A DNA stretch of 8,750 bases from Alphaproteobacteria bacterium (GTDB taxonomy: Bacteria > Pseudomonadota > Alphaproteobacteria > Micavibrionales > Micavibrionaceae), in assembly GCA_023301785.1 (NCBI GenBank), contig JALZUF010000034.1, positions 1 to 8,750 on the forward strand, read 5' to 3'. Positions 1 to 6,636 of this stretch are shown here, one piece after another. A program made the position numbers and the translations under genes. Each line of letters begins with the position of its first letter. The stretch's first letter is position 1. The notes beneath the pieces were generated by a model. It was given only the letters and a program-made list of their open reading frames with translations. It searched no databases and was not told the origin of the DNA.

Positions 1-5
1 TATTG

Positions 6-245
6 CTATTCTGTCGCTTCTTTTACGCGGATTTTACTTTTACCTAAGGCGCTTCCGTGAAGAATCTTTATCGCTTCGATAGCTTCGTGTTCAAGCGCCA
101 TGTCGACAAAGCCAAATCCTTTAGACTTACCTGTTTTTTCATCAATAACTAAATTACAGCCTTTGATATTGCCGTAATTTTTAAATAATTTCGCCAGTTC
201 ATCTTCAGTGAAATCGCGTGGTAAGTTGAGAGCTATGAGTTTCAT
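6..245 (-). CDS. Small single-RRM RNA-binding protein
   Basis: The 79-residue product is essentially one RNA recognition motif domain, so it probably binds single-stranded RNA in the cytoplasm; the RNA targets cannot be told. The RNP2 strand is LIALNL (residues 3-8) and the RNP1 strand is KGFGFVDM (42-49), with the ring-stacking positions F44 and F46 of RNP1 present. The usual RNP2 aromatic is Ile4 and the last RNP1 aromatic is Met49, so RNA contacts may be reduced. Stand-alone RRM proteins of about 80-100 residues are known in cyanobacteria and various proteobacteria, so the length is normal. The start is supported by TAAGGA (plus-strand 251-256), five bases before the ATG. The gene is divergent from the ABC-F gene. 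The stop TAG lies at 6-8, so the gene is complete. Confidence 0.93.
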   Translation of the reverse strand: MKLIALNLPRDFTEDELAKLFKNYGNIKGCNLVIDEKTGKSKGFGFVDMALEHEAIEAIKILHGSALGKSKIRVKEATE

Positions 246-387
246 TTTTATCCTTATTTGTGGGTCGTACGAATATTTACTGATGATATAGCAACAGTGA
301 CCCGGCGACTAAAGAAATTAATTTTAAAAAATATTCCCTTTTATGCTGTTTATATGCCATAAGAGCCGAAACATAGAGCGAGCAACA

Positions 388-2244
388 ATGCTAAATATAA
401 CAGACCTAAGCTATCAAATTGGCCCCCGTACAATTATCGAGAATGGTAATGTATGCATCATGGACGGCTGGCGTGTGGGTGTTATTGGACGAAATGGCGC
501 AGGTAAGTCTACCTTGTTCAAACTGATAGCTGGTGACTTGGTTGCCGATGGTGGTGGTGTCAGTATTAGCGCGGGCCAAAATATGGGTATGGTACGTCAG
601 GATATGCCAGAAACAGATGATACGTTGTTAAGTGTTGTTTTGGCCGCGAATGAAGAAATGGCGGATCTATGGCATCAGGCAGGAACTGAAACTGATGGAA
701 ACAAAATTGCAGAAATTTATCAACGCCTAGAAGATATTGGTGCTTATAGTGCGCCGGCAAAAGCATCGATGCTTTTAACAGGACTTGGGTTTCAAGAAGA
801 TCAATTACAGGAACCATTCTCATCATTTTCTGGCGGGTGGCGCATGCGGGTTGCGTTGGCAGCCGCCCTTTTTGTTGAACCAGAAATTTTACTTTTGGAT
901 GAGCCAACAAACCACTTAGATTTAGAAGCGATCATGTGGTTGGAAACGTATCTTTTAGACTATCGCCATACTTTAATGATTATTTCACATGATCGTGAAT
1001 TGCTTAATAAGTGTATCGACCACGTTATTCACGTTGATAAAATGCAACTTACATTATCAAGTGGTAACTATGATACGTTTGAACGTGAAAAAGCATTGGC
1101 CGCAGGATTGCAGCAAAAAATGCATGAAAAACAAGCGGCAGCACGTGACCACATGCAAGCGTTTGTTGATAGATTTAAGGCACAGGCTAGTAAAGCACGT
1201 CAAGCACAGAGCCGTATGAAAGCTTTGGAGAAGATGGATATTGTTGATGCTGTTATTGCTGATCGTGCCATACAGTTTGTTTTTCCAAATCCGCAGCAAA
1301 TTGCATCACCAATGATTTCTATTAATCATGCTGATGTAGGTTATGACGAAGGCGTTCCGATTTTAAAGAATATTCACCGTAATATTGATAACGATGACCG
1401 TATTGCATTGTTAGGTGCAAATGGTGAGGGTAAATCGACATTGATGAAGCTTATTGCTGATCGACTTGGTGTGATGGAAGGGGAAGTCACGCGATCTAAC
1501 AAACTAAAGATTGGGTATTTTTCTCAACATCAAACTGAAGAATTAGATGTCGATTCCACACCATATCATGAAATGTTTGCTTTATTCCAAAAGAAAAATG
1601 GATCAGCGGCAGAGCATTTGGTACGTGCAAAGTTAGGCGCATTTGGATTTTCACGTGACTTGGCAGACAATAAAATTGGTGCATTAAGCGGTGGTGAAAA
1701 AGCCCGCCTCTTATTTGCGTTCATGAGTTTTGATGCGCCGCATCTTTTATTACTTGATGAACCAACGAACCATTTGGACATTGATGCACGTGAAGCATTG
1801 GTGCAAGCACTTAACGCATATGAGGGGGCTATTGTGATTGTGAGCCACGATCCAAATATGGTTGAGCGCGTTGCGGATCGTCTTTGGTTGGTTAAAGATG
1901 GTGTATGTAAAGATTTCGAAGGTGATTTAGAGGATTACCGTAAGTTTACAATTCAGGCTCGTCGCGAAGAACGCAAAGAAGGTAAGAAGAAGAAAAATAA
2001 GAATGCCGTTGCGCCAGTCGATAACGCTGATTCTAAGCCTAAAAATTCTCAAGCTGTAGACAAGCTCGAAAAGAAGATTTCTAAATTAGAAACTAAAAAA
2101 ACAGCACTTGAAGCCTTAATGAGTGCAGAAGATTTTTATTCCAAACCTCAGGCTGAAATTGCCAAGGAACAAGATAATTACAAAAAAATACTCGAAGATC
2201 TTGAGAGTTTAGAAGCAGAATGGTTGGAAGTCCAAACCAACTAA
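388..2244 (+). CDS. ABC-F family ATPase, YheS-like (ribosome-associated)
   Basis: A 618-residue soluble protein with two ABC ATPase domains and no membrane segments, the layout of ABC-F proteins that act on ribosomes. Domain 1: Walker A GRNGAGKST (34-42), signature SGGWRMR (148-154), Walker B ending in D171-E172, switch His201. Domain 2: Walker A GANGEGKST (343-351), signature LSGGEKAR (433-440), Walker B D457-E458, switch His487. Both catalytic glutamates are present. The linker (about 250-290), with SKARQAQSRMKALEKM, resembles the tRNA-contacting linker of E. coli YheS. The tail has a lysine-rich patch (from 533) and a coiled coil (558 to the end). I chose the ATG at 388 because MLNITDLSY is where family members begin; an in-frame ATG at 343 would add 15 unrelated residues. 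The ribosome binding site is weak at both. The subfamily assignment is from memory; a role in rescuing stalled ribosomes is inference. Confidence 0.93.
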   Translation: MLNITDLSYQIGPRTIIENGNVCIMDGWRVGVIGRNGAGKSTLFKLIAGDLVADGGGVSISAGQNMGMVRQDMPETDDTLLSVVLAANEEMADLWHQAGTETDGNKIAEIYQRLEDIGAYSAPAKASMLLTGLGFQEDQLQEPFSSFSGGWRMRVALAAALFVEPEILLLDEPTNHLDLEAIMWLETYLLDYRHTLMIISHDRELLNKCIDHVIHVDKMQLTLSSGNYDTFEREKALAAGLQQKMHEKQAAARDHMQAFVDRFKAQASKARQAQSRMKALEKMDIVDAVIADRAIQFVFPNPQQIASPMISINHADVGYDEGVPILKNIHRNIDNDDRIALLGANGEGKSTLMKLIADRLGVMEGEVTRSNKLKIGYFSQHQTEELDVDSTPYHEMFALFQKKNGSAAEHLVRAKLGAFGFSRDLADNKIGALSGGEKARLLFAFMSFDAPHLLLLDEPTNHLDIDAREALVQALNAYEGAIVIVSHDPNMVERVADRLWLVKDGVCKDFEGDLEDYRKFTIQARREERKEGKKKKNKNAVAPVDNADSKPKNSQAVDKLEKKISKLETKKTALEALMSAEDFYSKPQAEIAKEQDNYKKILEDLESLEAEWLEVQTN

Positions 2245-2268
2245 ATAATTTTTAATTAGGTATTATGA

Positions 2269-2312
2269 ATATCAGATTTTATAAACTTTATATTAATAAA
2301 ATCTGATATAAT
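2269..2312 (+). promoter_or_regulatory. 14-bp perfect inverted repeat running into a TATAAT -10 box
   Basis: ATATCAGATTTTAT (2269-2282) is repeated exactly in inverted form at 2296-2309, with a 13-base gap. The right arm overlaps TATAAT (2307-2312), a perfect -10 hexamer for the gene starting at 2360; no good -35 is seen 16-18 bases upstream. No T-run follows either arm, so this does not look like an ordinary intrinsic terminator. An operator over the promoter of the downstream gene is one reading; an RNA hairpin at the ABC-F 3' end is another. The repeat is directly visible, the function is inferred. Confidence 0.5.
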
Positions 2313-2359
2313 AAAGATGAATTAAATTTATCTTAAGTCCTATTACATAAAATAAAAGC

Positions 2360-3175
2360 ATGAGTACTAAAAAATCAAACAATGTGGGTATAATTTTGAT
2401 GGCTTTGGCGACAGTTGCCTGCGCCTTAGTTTTAGTGTTCTTTCCAAACCTAATTTCTGGATTTTGGAAGATAGTTGCTTGGTCTGCAACGGGCGTTGCT
2501 GGAACGGCAACAGGCGTTCTTAAACATGTAGAAACTAAAAATGCAAAATTATTAGAAGAGAAGGAGCTTGCGCGTATAAGACGTAAGCGTATGCAACAAC
2601 TTAAGAAAGACCGCGAAGAAAGAGAAGCGCGTATTGAAAAAGCGCATGAAAGAGCGGCTGCGAAAGAAGCTGACCGAACAGCGAAGCAAATGGAAATAAA
2701 GGCGCAGTTGGCTGAGGAAGCCAAAACAACTTGGGTTGCGAAAGAAAAATATGCTTCAGATCAAGAAACTTTAGCCAGAGATATTATTAAAGGCACAAAT
2801 GATATGGCGATTCGTACTTTAGCAGGATCCGTGGCTATCGAATGGAACGAGGCTGGCTCGCTTGCGCAATGGACGGCTAAAGAGCTTATTATGTTTTCTC
2901 AACGCCCGAACGTTACCTCGCAAGCACGTGATGATGCTCAGGCAGCAATCATTGAAGCAGCAGGAATTAAGGCGGCGGGTAATAATTTAACCGAAGAACA
3001 AGGTTTACAACTTCATGAGAAAAAAGAAAAAGCGCGCGAAGAAGCTCAAATTGAAGAAGATCGCTTAGATGCAATCAAAGATGTTATTGAAAATGCCGAG
3101 TTAAAGTGGAAAGTAGCAGAGATGCGTGCAAGTCGTGTTCAAGATGAATTAGATGCACTAAATAAGAAAAAATAA
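2360..3175 (+). CDS. Unrecognised membrane-anchored coiled-coil protein
   Basis: I do not recognise this 271-residue protein. Two hydrophobic segments (about 9-28 and 35-54) form a tight hairpin joined by a short loop with PNLISG. The N-terminus carries Lys4 and Lys5, and a basic charged stretch follows the second segment, so both ends probably face the cytoplasm. Residues 58-120 are extremely rich in Lys, Arg, Glu and Ala, as in a long coiled coil. Residues 125-200 are less charged and contain four of the protein's Trp residues or their neighbours (W125, W162, W171), suggesting a small folded part; a second coiled-coil tail runs to the Lys-rich C-terminus. An in-frame stop at 2348-2350 makes ATG 2360 the furthest upstream start; its ribosome binding site is poor. 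It follows the ABC-F gene by 115 bp and precedes acs by 71 bp, but looks separately controlled because of the palindrome and TATAAT box upstream. Confidence 0.85.
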   Translation: MSTKKSNNVGIILMALATVACALVLVFFPNLISGFWKIVAWSATGVAGTATGVLKHVETKNAKLLEEKELARIRRKRMQQLKKDREEREARIEKAHERAAAKEADRTAKQMEIKAQLAEEAKTTWVAKEKYASDQETLARDIIKGTNDMAIRTLAGSVAIEWNEAGSLAQWTAKELIMFSQRPNVTSQARDDAQAAIIEAAGIKAAGNNLTEEQGLQLHEKKEKAREEAQIEEDRLDAIKDVIENAELKWKVAEMRASRVQDELDALNKKK

Positions 3176-3246
3176 TTTTCACCAACTTTTCGAAACTATT
3201 TTTAAGAACGTGACAGCGCCATAATTTGATATTAAGTTATTATGTT

Positions 3247-5148
3247 ATGAATAAAAAAAATCCACACATTAACAATCAACAATATAAAGATTTATATCAA
3301 CATTCGATTGATAATCCTGATGAATTTTGGGGTGACGTGGCCACCCGTCTCGATTGGTTCCAAAACCCTACTAAAATTAAGAACACCTCATTTGAAGGCG
3401 ATGTTTCAATTAAATGGTATGAAGATGGAGTTCTAAACGCCTGTTACAATTGTGTCGATCGACACCTTCCACATAAGGAAAATGATGTTGCTTTGATTTG
3501 GGAAGGAGATAACCCCGATGATAGTAAAACAGTCACTTATAAAACTCTAAAGACAGAGGTTTCAAAATTAGCGAATGCTCTAAAATTACGCGGCGTTAAA
3601 AAAGGTGATCGTGTCACAATTTATATGCCAATGATACTGGAGGCAGTATATGCAATGTTGGCTTGCGCGCGAATAGGAGCGGTTCATAGTGTTGTATTTG
3701 GCGGGTTTTCTCCAGAGGCCTTAAAAAATAGAATTTTGGACTGTAAATCAGATGTCGTTATTACAGCAGATGAAGGCGTTCGTGGTGCCAAAATAATACC
3801 TTTGAAAAATAATGTTGATGAAGCACTGGAAAGCTGTCCAGATGTTCATACCGTTTTAGTTTTTAAACGTACTGACAGTGATAGTGTTTCATGGCATGAA
3901 CCACGTGATGTGTGGTGGCACGATGAAGTTGAAAAACAATCGGAAGAATGTCCTTGCGAGGAAATGAATGCTGAAGACCCCATGTTTATCCTTTACACGT
4001 CAGGATCAACAGGCAAACCAAAAGGTGTGCTTCATACCACGGGTGGCTATCTGGTATATGCTGCTTACACGCATGAATTGACATTTGATTATCAAGAGAA
4101 TGATATTTATTGGTGTACCGCAGATGTTGGCTGGATAACGGGGCATTCCTATATCGTTTATGGCCCTTTGGCGAATGGTGCGACTAGTTTAATTTTTGAA
4201 GGTGTTCCTAATTATCCAGATTGCTCACGATTTTGGCAGGTTGTTGAAAAGCACAAGGTAAATATTTTTTATACGGCACCTACGGCTATCCGCGCGCTTA
4301 TCAAAGCGGGTGATGATATGGTGAAAAAAACAGATCGATCATCGTTACGTATTTTGGGGACCGTGGGCGAGCCAATCAATTCTGAAGCATGGCATTGGTA
4401 TCACGATATTGTTGGTGAAGGAAAGTGTCCCATCGTTGATACGTGGTGGCAAACGGAAACAGGCGGACATCTTATTACGCCACTTCCTTATGCAACGAAA
4501 ACAAAAGCAGGGTCGGCATGTACGCCGTATTTAGGGATCCAACCTGTTATTGTTGATAAGGATGGCAATGAGCAAACAGGTGAGGCAACTGGAGCGCTGT
4601 GTATTAAGGATAGCTGGCCTGGACAAATGAGATCACTTTATGGAGATCATGAACGCTTTGTTCAGACATATTTTACGACTTTCCCGGGTAAGTATTTTAC
4701 AGGAGATGGCGCACGCCGTGACGAGGATGGTTATTATTGGATCACGGGTCGTATGGATGATGTGATCAACGTCTCAGGCCATCGCTTAGGAACCGCAGAA
4801 ATTGAAAGTGCGATTGATGAGCATAAGGCCGTCGCTGAGGCGGCTGTTGTTGGATTTCCTCATGATATTAAAGGGCAGGGGATTTACGCTTATGTGACTT
4901 TATGCGAAGGGCAATCACCCTCCGATGAAATTAAAGCAGATATTGTAACGTTGGTTCGTAAAATTATTGGTCCTATCGCAACGCCAGATGTTATTCAATG
5001 GGCTCCCAATCTACCAAAGACACGCTCAGGAAAAATTATGCGTAGAATTCTACGTAAGATATCTGCCAATGATTTAGAAACATTGGGGGACACCTCAACA
5101 CTTGCTGATCCAAGTGTTGTAGACGACCTTATTAATAATAAAGTTTAA
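3247..5148 (+). CDS. acs: Acetyl-coenzyme A synthetase (AMP-forming)
   Basis: Cytoplasmic enzyme that activates acetate with ATP to acetyl-AMP and then to acetyl-CoA, feeding the TCA cycle and lipid synthesis. The 633-residue sequence tracks E. coli Acs (652) end to end. Visible motifs: the phosphate loop YTSGSTGKPKG (250-260); DTWWQTETGG (398-407), whose second Trp (W401) lines the small acetate pocket; the hinge region ITGRMDDVINVSGHR (499-513); and PKTRSGKIMRR (590-600) with the catalytic Lys596, which in the family is the site of inhibitory reversible acetylation. No acetyltransferase or deacetylase gene is nearby. ATG 3247 was chosen because the Met-Asn-Lys-Lys start fits the family; a TTG at 3226 in the same frame would add seven residues. 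The ribosome binding site is weak either way. A weak CATAAT box (3220-3225) could serve as a -10. The gene converges on the next one with 3 bp between stop codons. Confidence 0.97.
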   Translation: MNKKNPHINNQQYKDLYQHSIDNPDEFWGDVATRLDWFQNPTKIKNTSFEGDVSIKWYEDGVLNACYNCVDRHLPHKENDVALIWEGDNPDDSKTVTYKTLKTEVSKLANALKLRGVKKGDRVTIYMPMILEAVYAMLACARIGAVHSVVFGGFSPEALKNRILDCKSDVVITADEGVRGAKIIPLKNNVDEALESCPDVHTVLVFKRTDSDSVSWHEPRDVWWHDEVEKQSEECPCEEMNAEDPMFILYTSGSTGKPKGVLHTTGGYLVYAAYTHELTFDYQENDIYWCTADVGWITGHSYIVYGPLANGATSLIFEGVPNYPDCSRFWQVVEKHKVNIFYTAPTAIRALIKAGDDMVKKTDRSSLRILGTVGEPINSEAWHWYHDIVGEGKCPIVDTWWQTETGGHLITPLPYATKTKAGSACTPYLGIQPVIVDKDGNEQTGEATGALCIKDSWPGQMRSLYGDHERFVQTYFTTFPGKYFTGDGARRDEDGYYWITGRMDDVINVSGHRLGTAEIESAIDEHKAVAEAAVVGFPHDIKGQGIYAYVTLCEGQSPSDEIKADIVTLVRKIIGPIATPDVIQWAPNLPKTRSGKIMRRILRKISANDLETLGDTSTLADPSVVDDLINNKV

Positions 5149-5151
5149 TGC

Positions 5152-6537
5152 CTACGCAGGCGGCGCTGGTAAAGGTGCTACCTTTGAGGGCGCTGGCTGT
5201 TGTGGTGCTGACTTCGTTTCAGCATCCTTGGTCGGCGTGTGCGTGTAAGTGAAATCAATGAATTTGTTTGATGCATCATTGTTCAGGTTAGGGCCCTGAT
5301 ACCTTTCAATCGCACTTTCAACAACATCAAAATCTGGTTGATAGAAATGGTCAATTAAAGAAACCATTTCGCCACCCGGTACAGAATCTGTTTGTACCAT
5401 GTATCTATAGAATGCTAAGCGATCTACTAAGTCATCTCTTGCTTCGGCTGTCATCGCTGTGATGCCTAATTCTTTTTTTCTTTCATCGCTATGAACGTCA
5501 TTGAAAACTTGATCCATATCACCACCAATGCCACTGCCTAAATATCCGTTAATATTCAGATCGTGCGTGGATTCAATGTTCACGATATCGCGTTGCATCG
5601 CAAAGAGCTCATCAGCGCCTAATTGATTATCTAATGTTACAATATGGCCAGCACGTTGTAAGTTTTTCTCAAATTCAAGAGCGATTGTTCCTGGCAATTT
5701 CAAAGTCGGTACACGTTTTGCGTCTGCAAAGTCGGCTCTAGTTGTTTTTTTAATAGGGGCTGAGGTCGCTGCGGGTGTTGCTTGAGCTGCTGGTGTGTAG
5801 AAAGTAGCCATATGGCTTTTGCCAGTGTTTGGGTTCTTTGTATCGTTAAGTGTTTGATAAAAAGCTAAGCGGGCGAGTGTATTTTTATCTGTCGTGTTAC
5901 TCGTTGCGGCACTAATTTCTTTCGCTGAAAGCTGTCCATCTGGATTTGTCGTGCCTGCAAGTTTCTCCATTTTAGGAATGTCTTGTTGCATGACTGTCAA
6001 TAATTTCTGACCGCCAATATTATCTGCCGCACCAGGGTTGTAGCCTGCGGCTTTTGCTAATTTTTGAAAATCCTCAACTTGTGTGCCTGGCAAAACAAGA
6101 TAATTTGCTTTTGATGGGGTGGCAATTGGTGCAGCAGGTTTTACAGGAGTTTGTGTTTGCGCAGCGGCTTGGGCTTGCTGTGCAGCATTTAATAGTGATG
6201 CAATATCTTGTGTGCTTGGAGGCGTAGCAAATTGATGAAGCATATGGCCGTGACCATCATCATCACTATGAGCTGTTGCAATGTCAGGCACAATCGTGAT
6301 TGGACGAGCATATGGTACTTGAACTGCATTGCTCTCAGCTGCTTGTTTATCTGCATAACCTGTATGGCTGTATGGGAAGATAGACTTAGGCACTTCTAGA
6401 CTGCTATCAAATACGAATGTTTTGGCAACTGATTCATGCAGATCGTTTGCAGCTTGATTATCAATTTTGTTCGCATTGCACGTTGCTAATAATGCACCTG
6501 CTGCTATTACTGCTACTAAAGGATATCGATATTTCAT
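5152..6537 (-). CDS. Exported Pro/Ala-rich protein with a duplicated EF-hand-like module
   Basis: I do not recognise this 461-residue protein as a named family. It begins with a signal peptide: basic MKYRYP, then a hydrophobic core to about residue 19, then Cys20. LATC resembles a lipobox, but Thr just before Cys is unusual, so it may be a lipoprotein or a soluble periplasmic protein. Residues 90-101 hold a cluster of three Asp and four His. Linkers rich in Ala, Pro, Gln and Thr (about 102-143, 250-275, 440-461) flank two similar modules, 149-249 and 281-401. Each has LPGT, then a helix, then an EF-hand-like loop, then RLAFY, then FY(T/Q)P. Loop 1 (196-207) is T-T-N-P-D-G-Q-L-S-A-K-E; loop 2 (326-337) begins D-L-N-I-N-G but ends in Ile instead of Glu. 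Ca2+ binding is plausible but each loop lacks one key residue. The start has AAAGAG (plus 6545-6550) seven bases upstream and a near-consensus promoter. It is divergent from fieF. Confidence 0.88.
   Translation of the reverse strand: MKYRYPLVAVIAAGALLATCNANKIDNQAANDLHESVAKTFVFDSSLEVPKSIFPYSHTGYADKQAAESNAVQVPYARPITIVPDIATAHSDDDGHGHMLHQFATPPSTQDIASLLNAAQQAQAAAQTQTPVKPAAPIATPSKANYLVLPGTQVEDFQKLAKAAGYNPGAADNIGGQKLLTVMQQDIPKMEKLAGTTNPDGQLSAKEISAATSNTTDKNTLARLAFYQTLNDTKNPNTGKSHMATFYTPAAQATPAATSAPIKKTTRADFADAKRVPTLKLPGTIALEFEKNLQRAGHIVTLDNQLGADELFAMQRDIVNIESTHDLNINGYLGSGIGGDMDQVFNDVHSDERKKELGITAMTAEARDDLVDRLAFYRYMVQTDSVPGGEMVSLIDHFYQPDFDVVESAIERYQGPNLNNDASNKFIDFTYTHTPTKDAETKSAPQQPAPSKVAPLPAPPA
5335..5697 (-). 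repeat. Internal protein repeat, module 2 of the exported protein
   Basis: Encodes residues 281-401. It follows the same order of landmarks as module 1: LPGT, LFAMQRDI, loop DLNINGYLGSGI 45 residues after LPGT, VDRLAFYR, and HFYQP. It has about 20 extra residues between the loop and RLAFY (around DERKKELGIT). The near-equal spacing from LPGT to the loop in both modules argues for true duplication rather than chance similarity. Confidence 0.75.
5791..6093 (-). repeat. Internal protein repeat, module 1 of the exported protein
   Basis: Encodes residues 149-249. Shared landmarks with module 2, in order: LPGT; a helix ending in A-G; LLTVMQQDI (matching LFAMQRDI); EF-hand-like loop TTNPDGQLSAKE 47 residues after LPGT; LARLAFYQ (matching VDRLAFYR); and the ending FYTP. 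The match is at protein level only; no long DNA identity is visible, so the duplication is old. Confidence 0.75.
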
Positions 6538-6576
6538 TTTTATACTCTTTTTTCAAACTATGTAAATTCAATGCAT

Positions 6577-6605
6577 TTTATAGGGAAAATAAACGACACT
6601 GTCAA
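6577..6605 (-). promoter_or_regulatory. Strong sigma-70-type promoter of the exported protein gene
   Basis: On the minus strand, TTGACA (plus 6600-6605) is a perfect -35, followed by a 17-base spacer (6583-6599) and TATAAA (6577-6582), five of six matches to the -10. Transcription would start near 6570, leaving a leader of about 33 bases that carries the AAAGAG ribosome binding site. This is the best promoter by eye in the window and implies a well-expressed gene. Confidence 0.75.
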
Positions 6606-6627
6606 ATTTATTTTTTTATTCTATGAT
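6599..6627 (+). promoter_or_regulatory. Candidate fieF promoter overlapping the divergent promoter
   Basis: On the plus strand, CTGTCA (6599-6604, four of six to TTGACA), a 17-base spacer and TATGAT (6622-6627, five of six to TATAAT) make a candidate promoter. Its -35 occupies almost the same bases as the -35 of the minus-strand promoter. Transcription would start only a few bases before the fieF ATG, so the message would be nearly leaderless. Weak match; inference. Confidence 0.35.
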
Positions 6628-6636
6628 GGGGGTATT

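Noticed and set aside
258..340. Minus-strand promoter for the RRM gene (TATATC-like box)
   Set aside because: The -35 partner matches only about three of six bases; too weak to list in an AT-rich gap.
566..910. 114-residue open frame on the minus strand inside the ABC-F gene
   Set aside because: It lies wholly across well-conserved ABC-F motifs (signature and Walker B), so it is a shadow frame.
2293..2724. 143-residue minus-strand open frame rich in Ser, Ala and Phe
   Set aside because: Its composition is the complement of the Glu/Lys/Ala-rich coiled coil on the plus strand, and it shows no domain.
5681..6093. LPGT motifs in the exported protein as sortase signals
   Set aside because: They are internal LPGT without the LPxTG pattern, hydrophobic tail or basic end, and they are part of the duplicated module.
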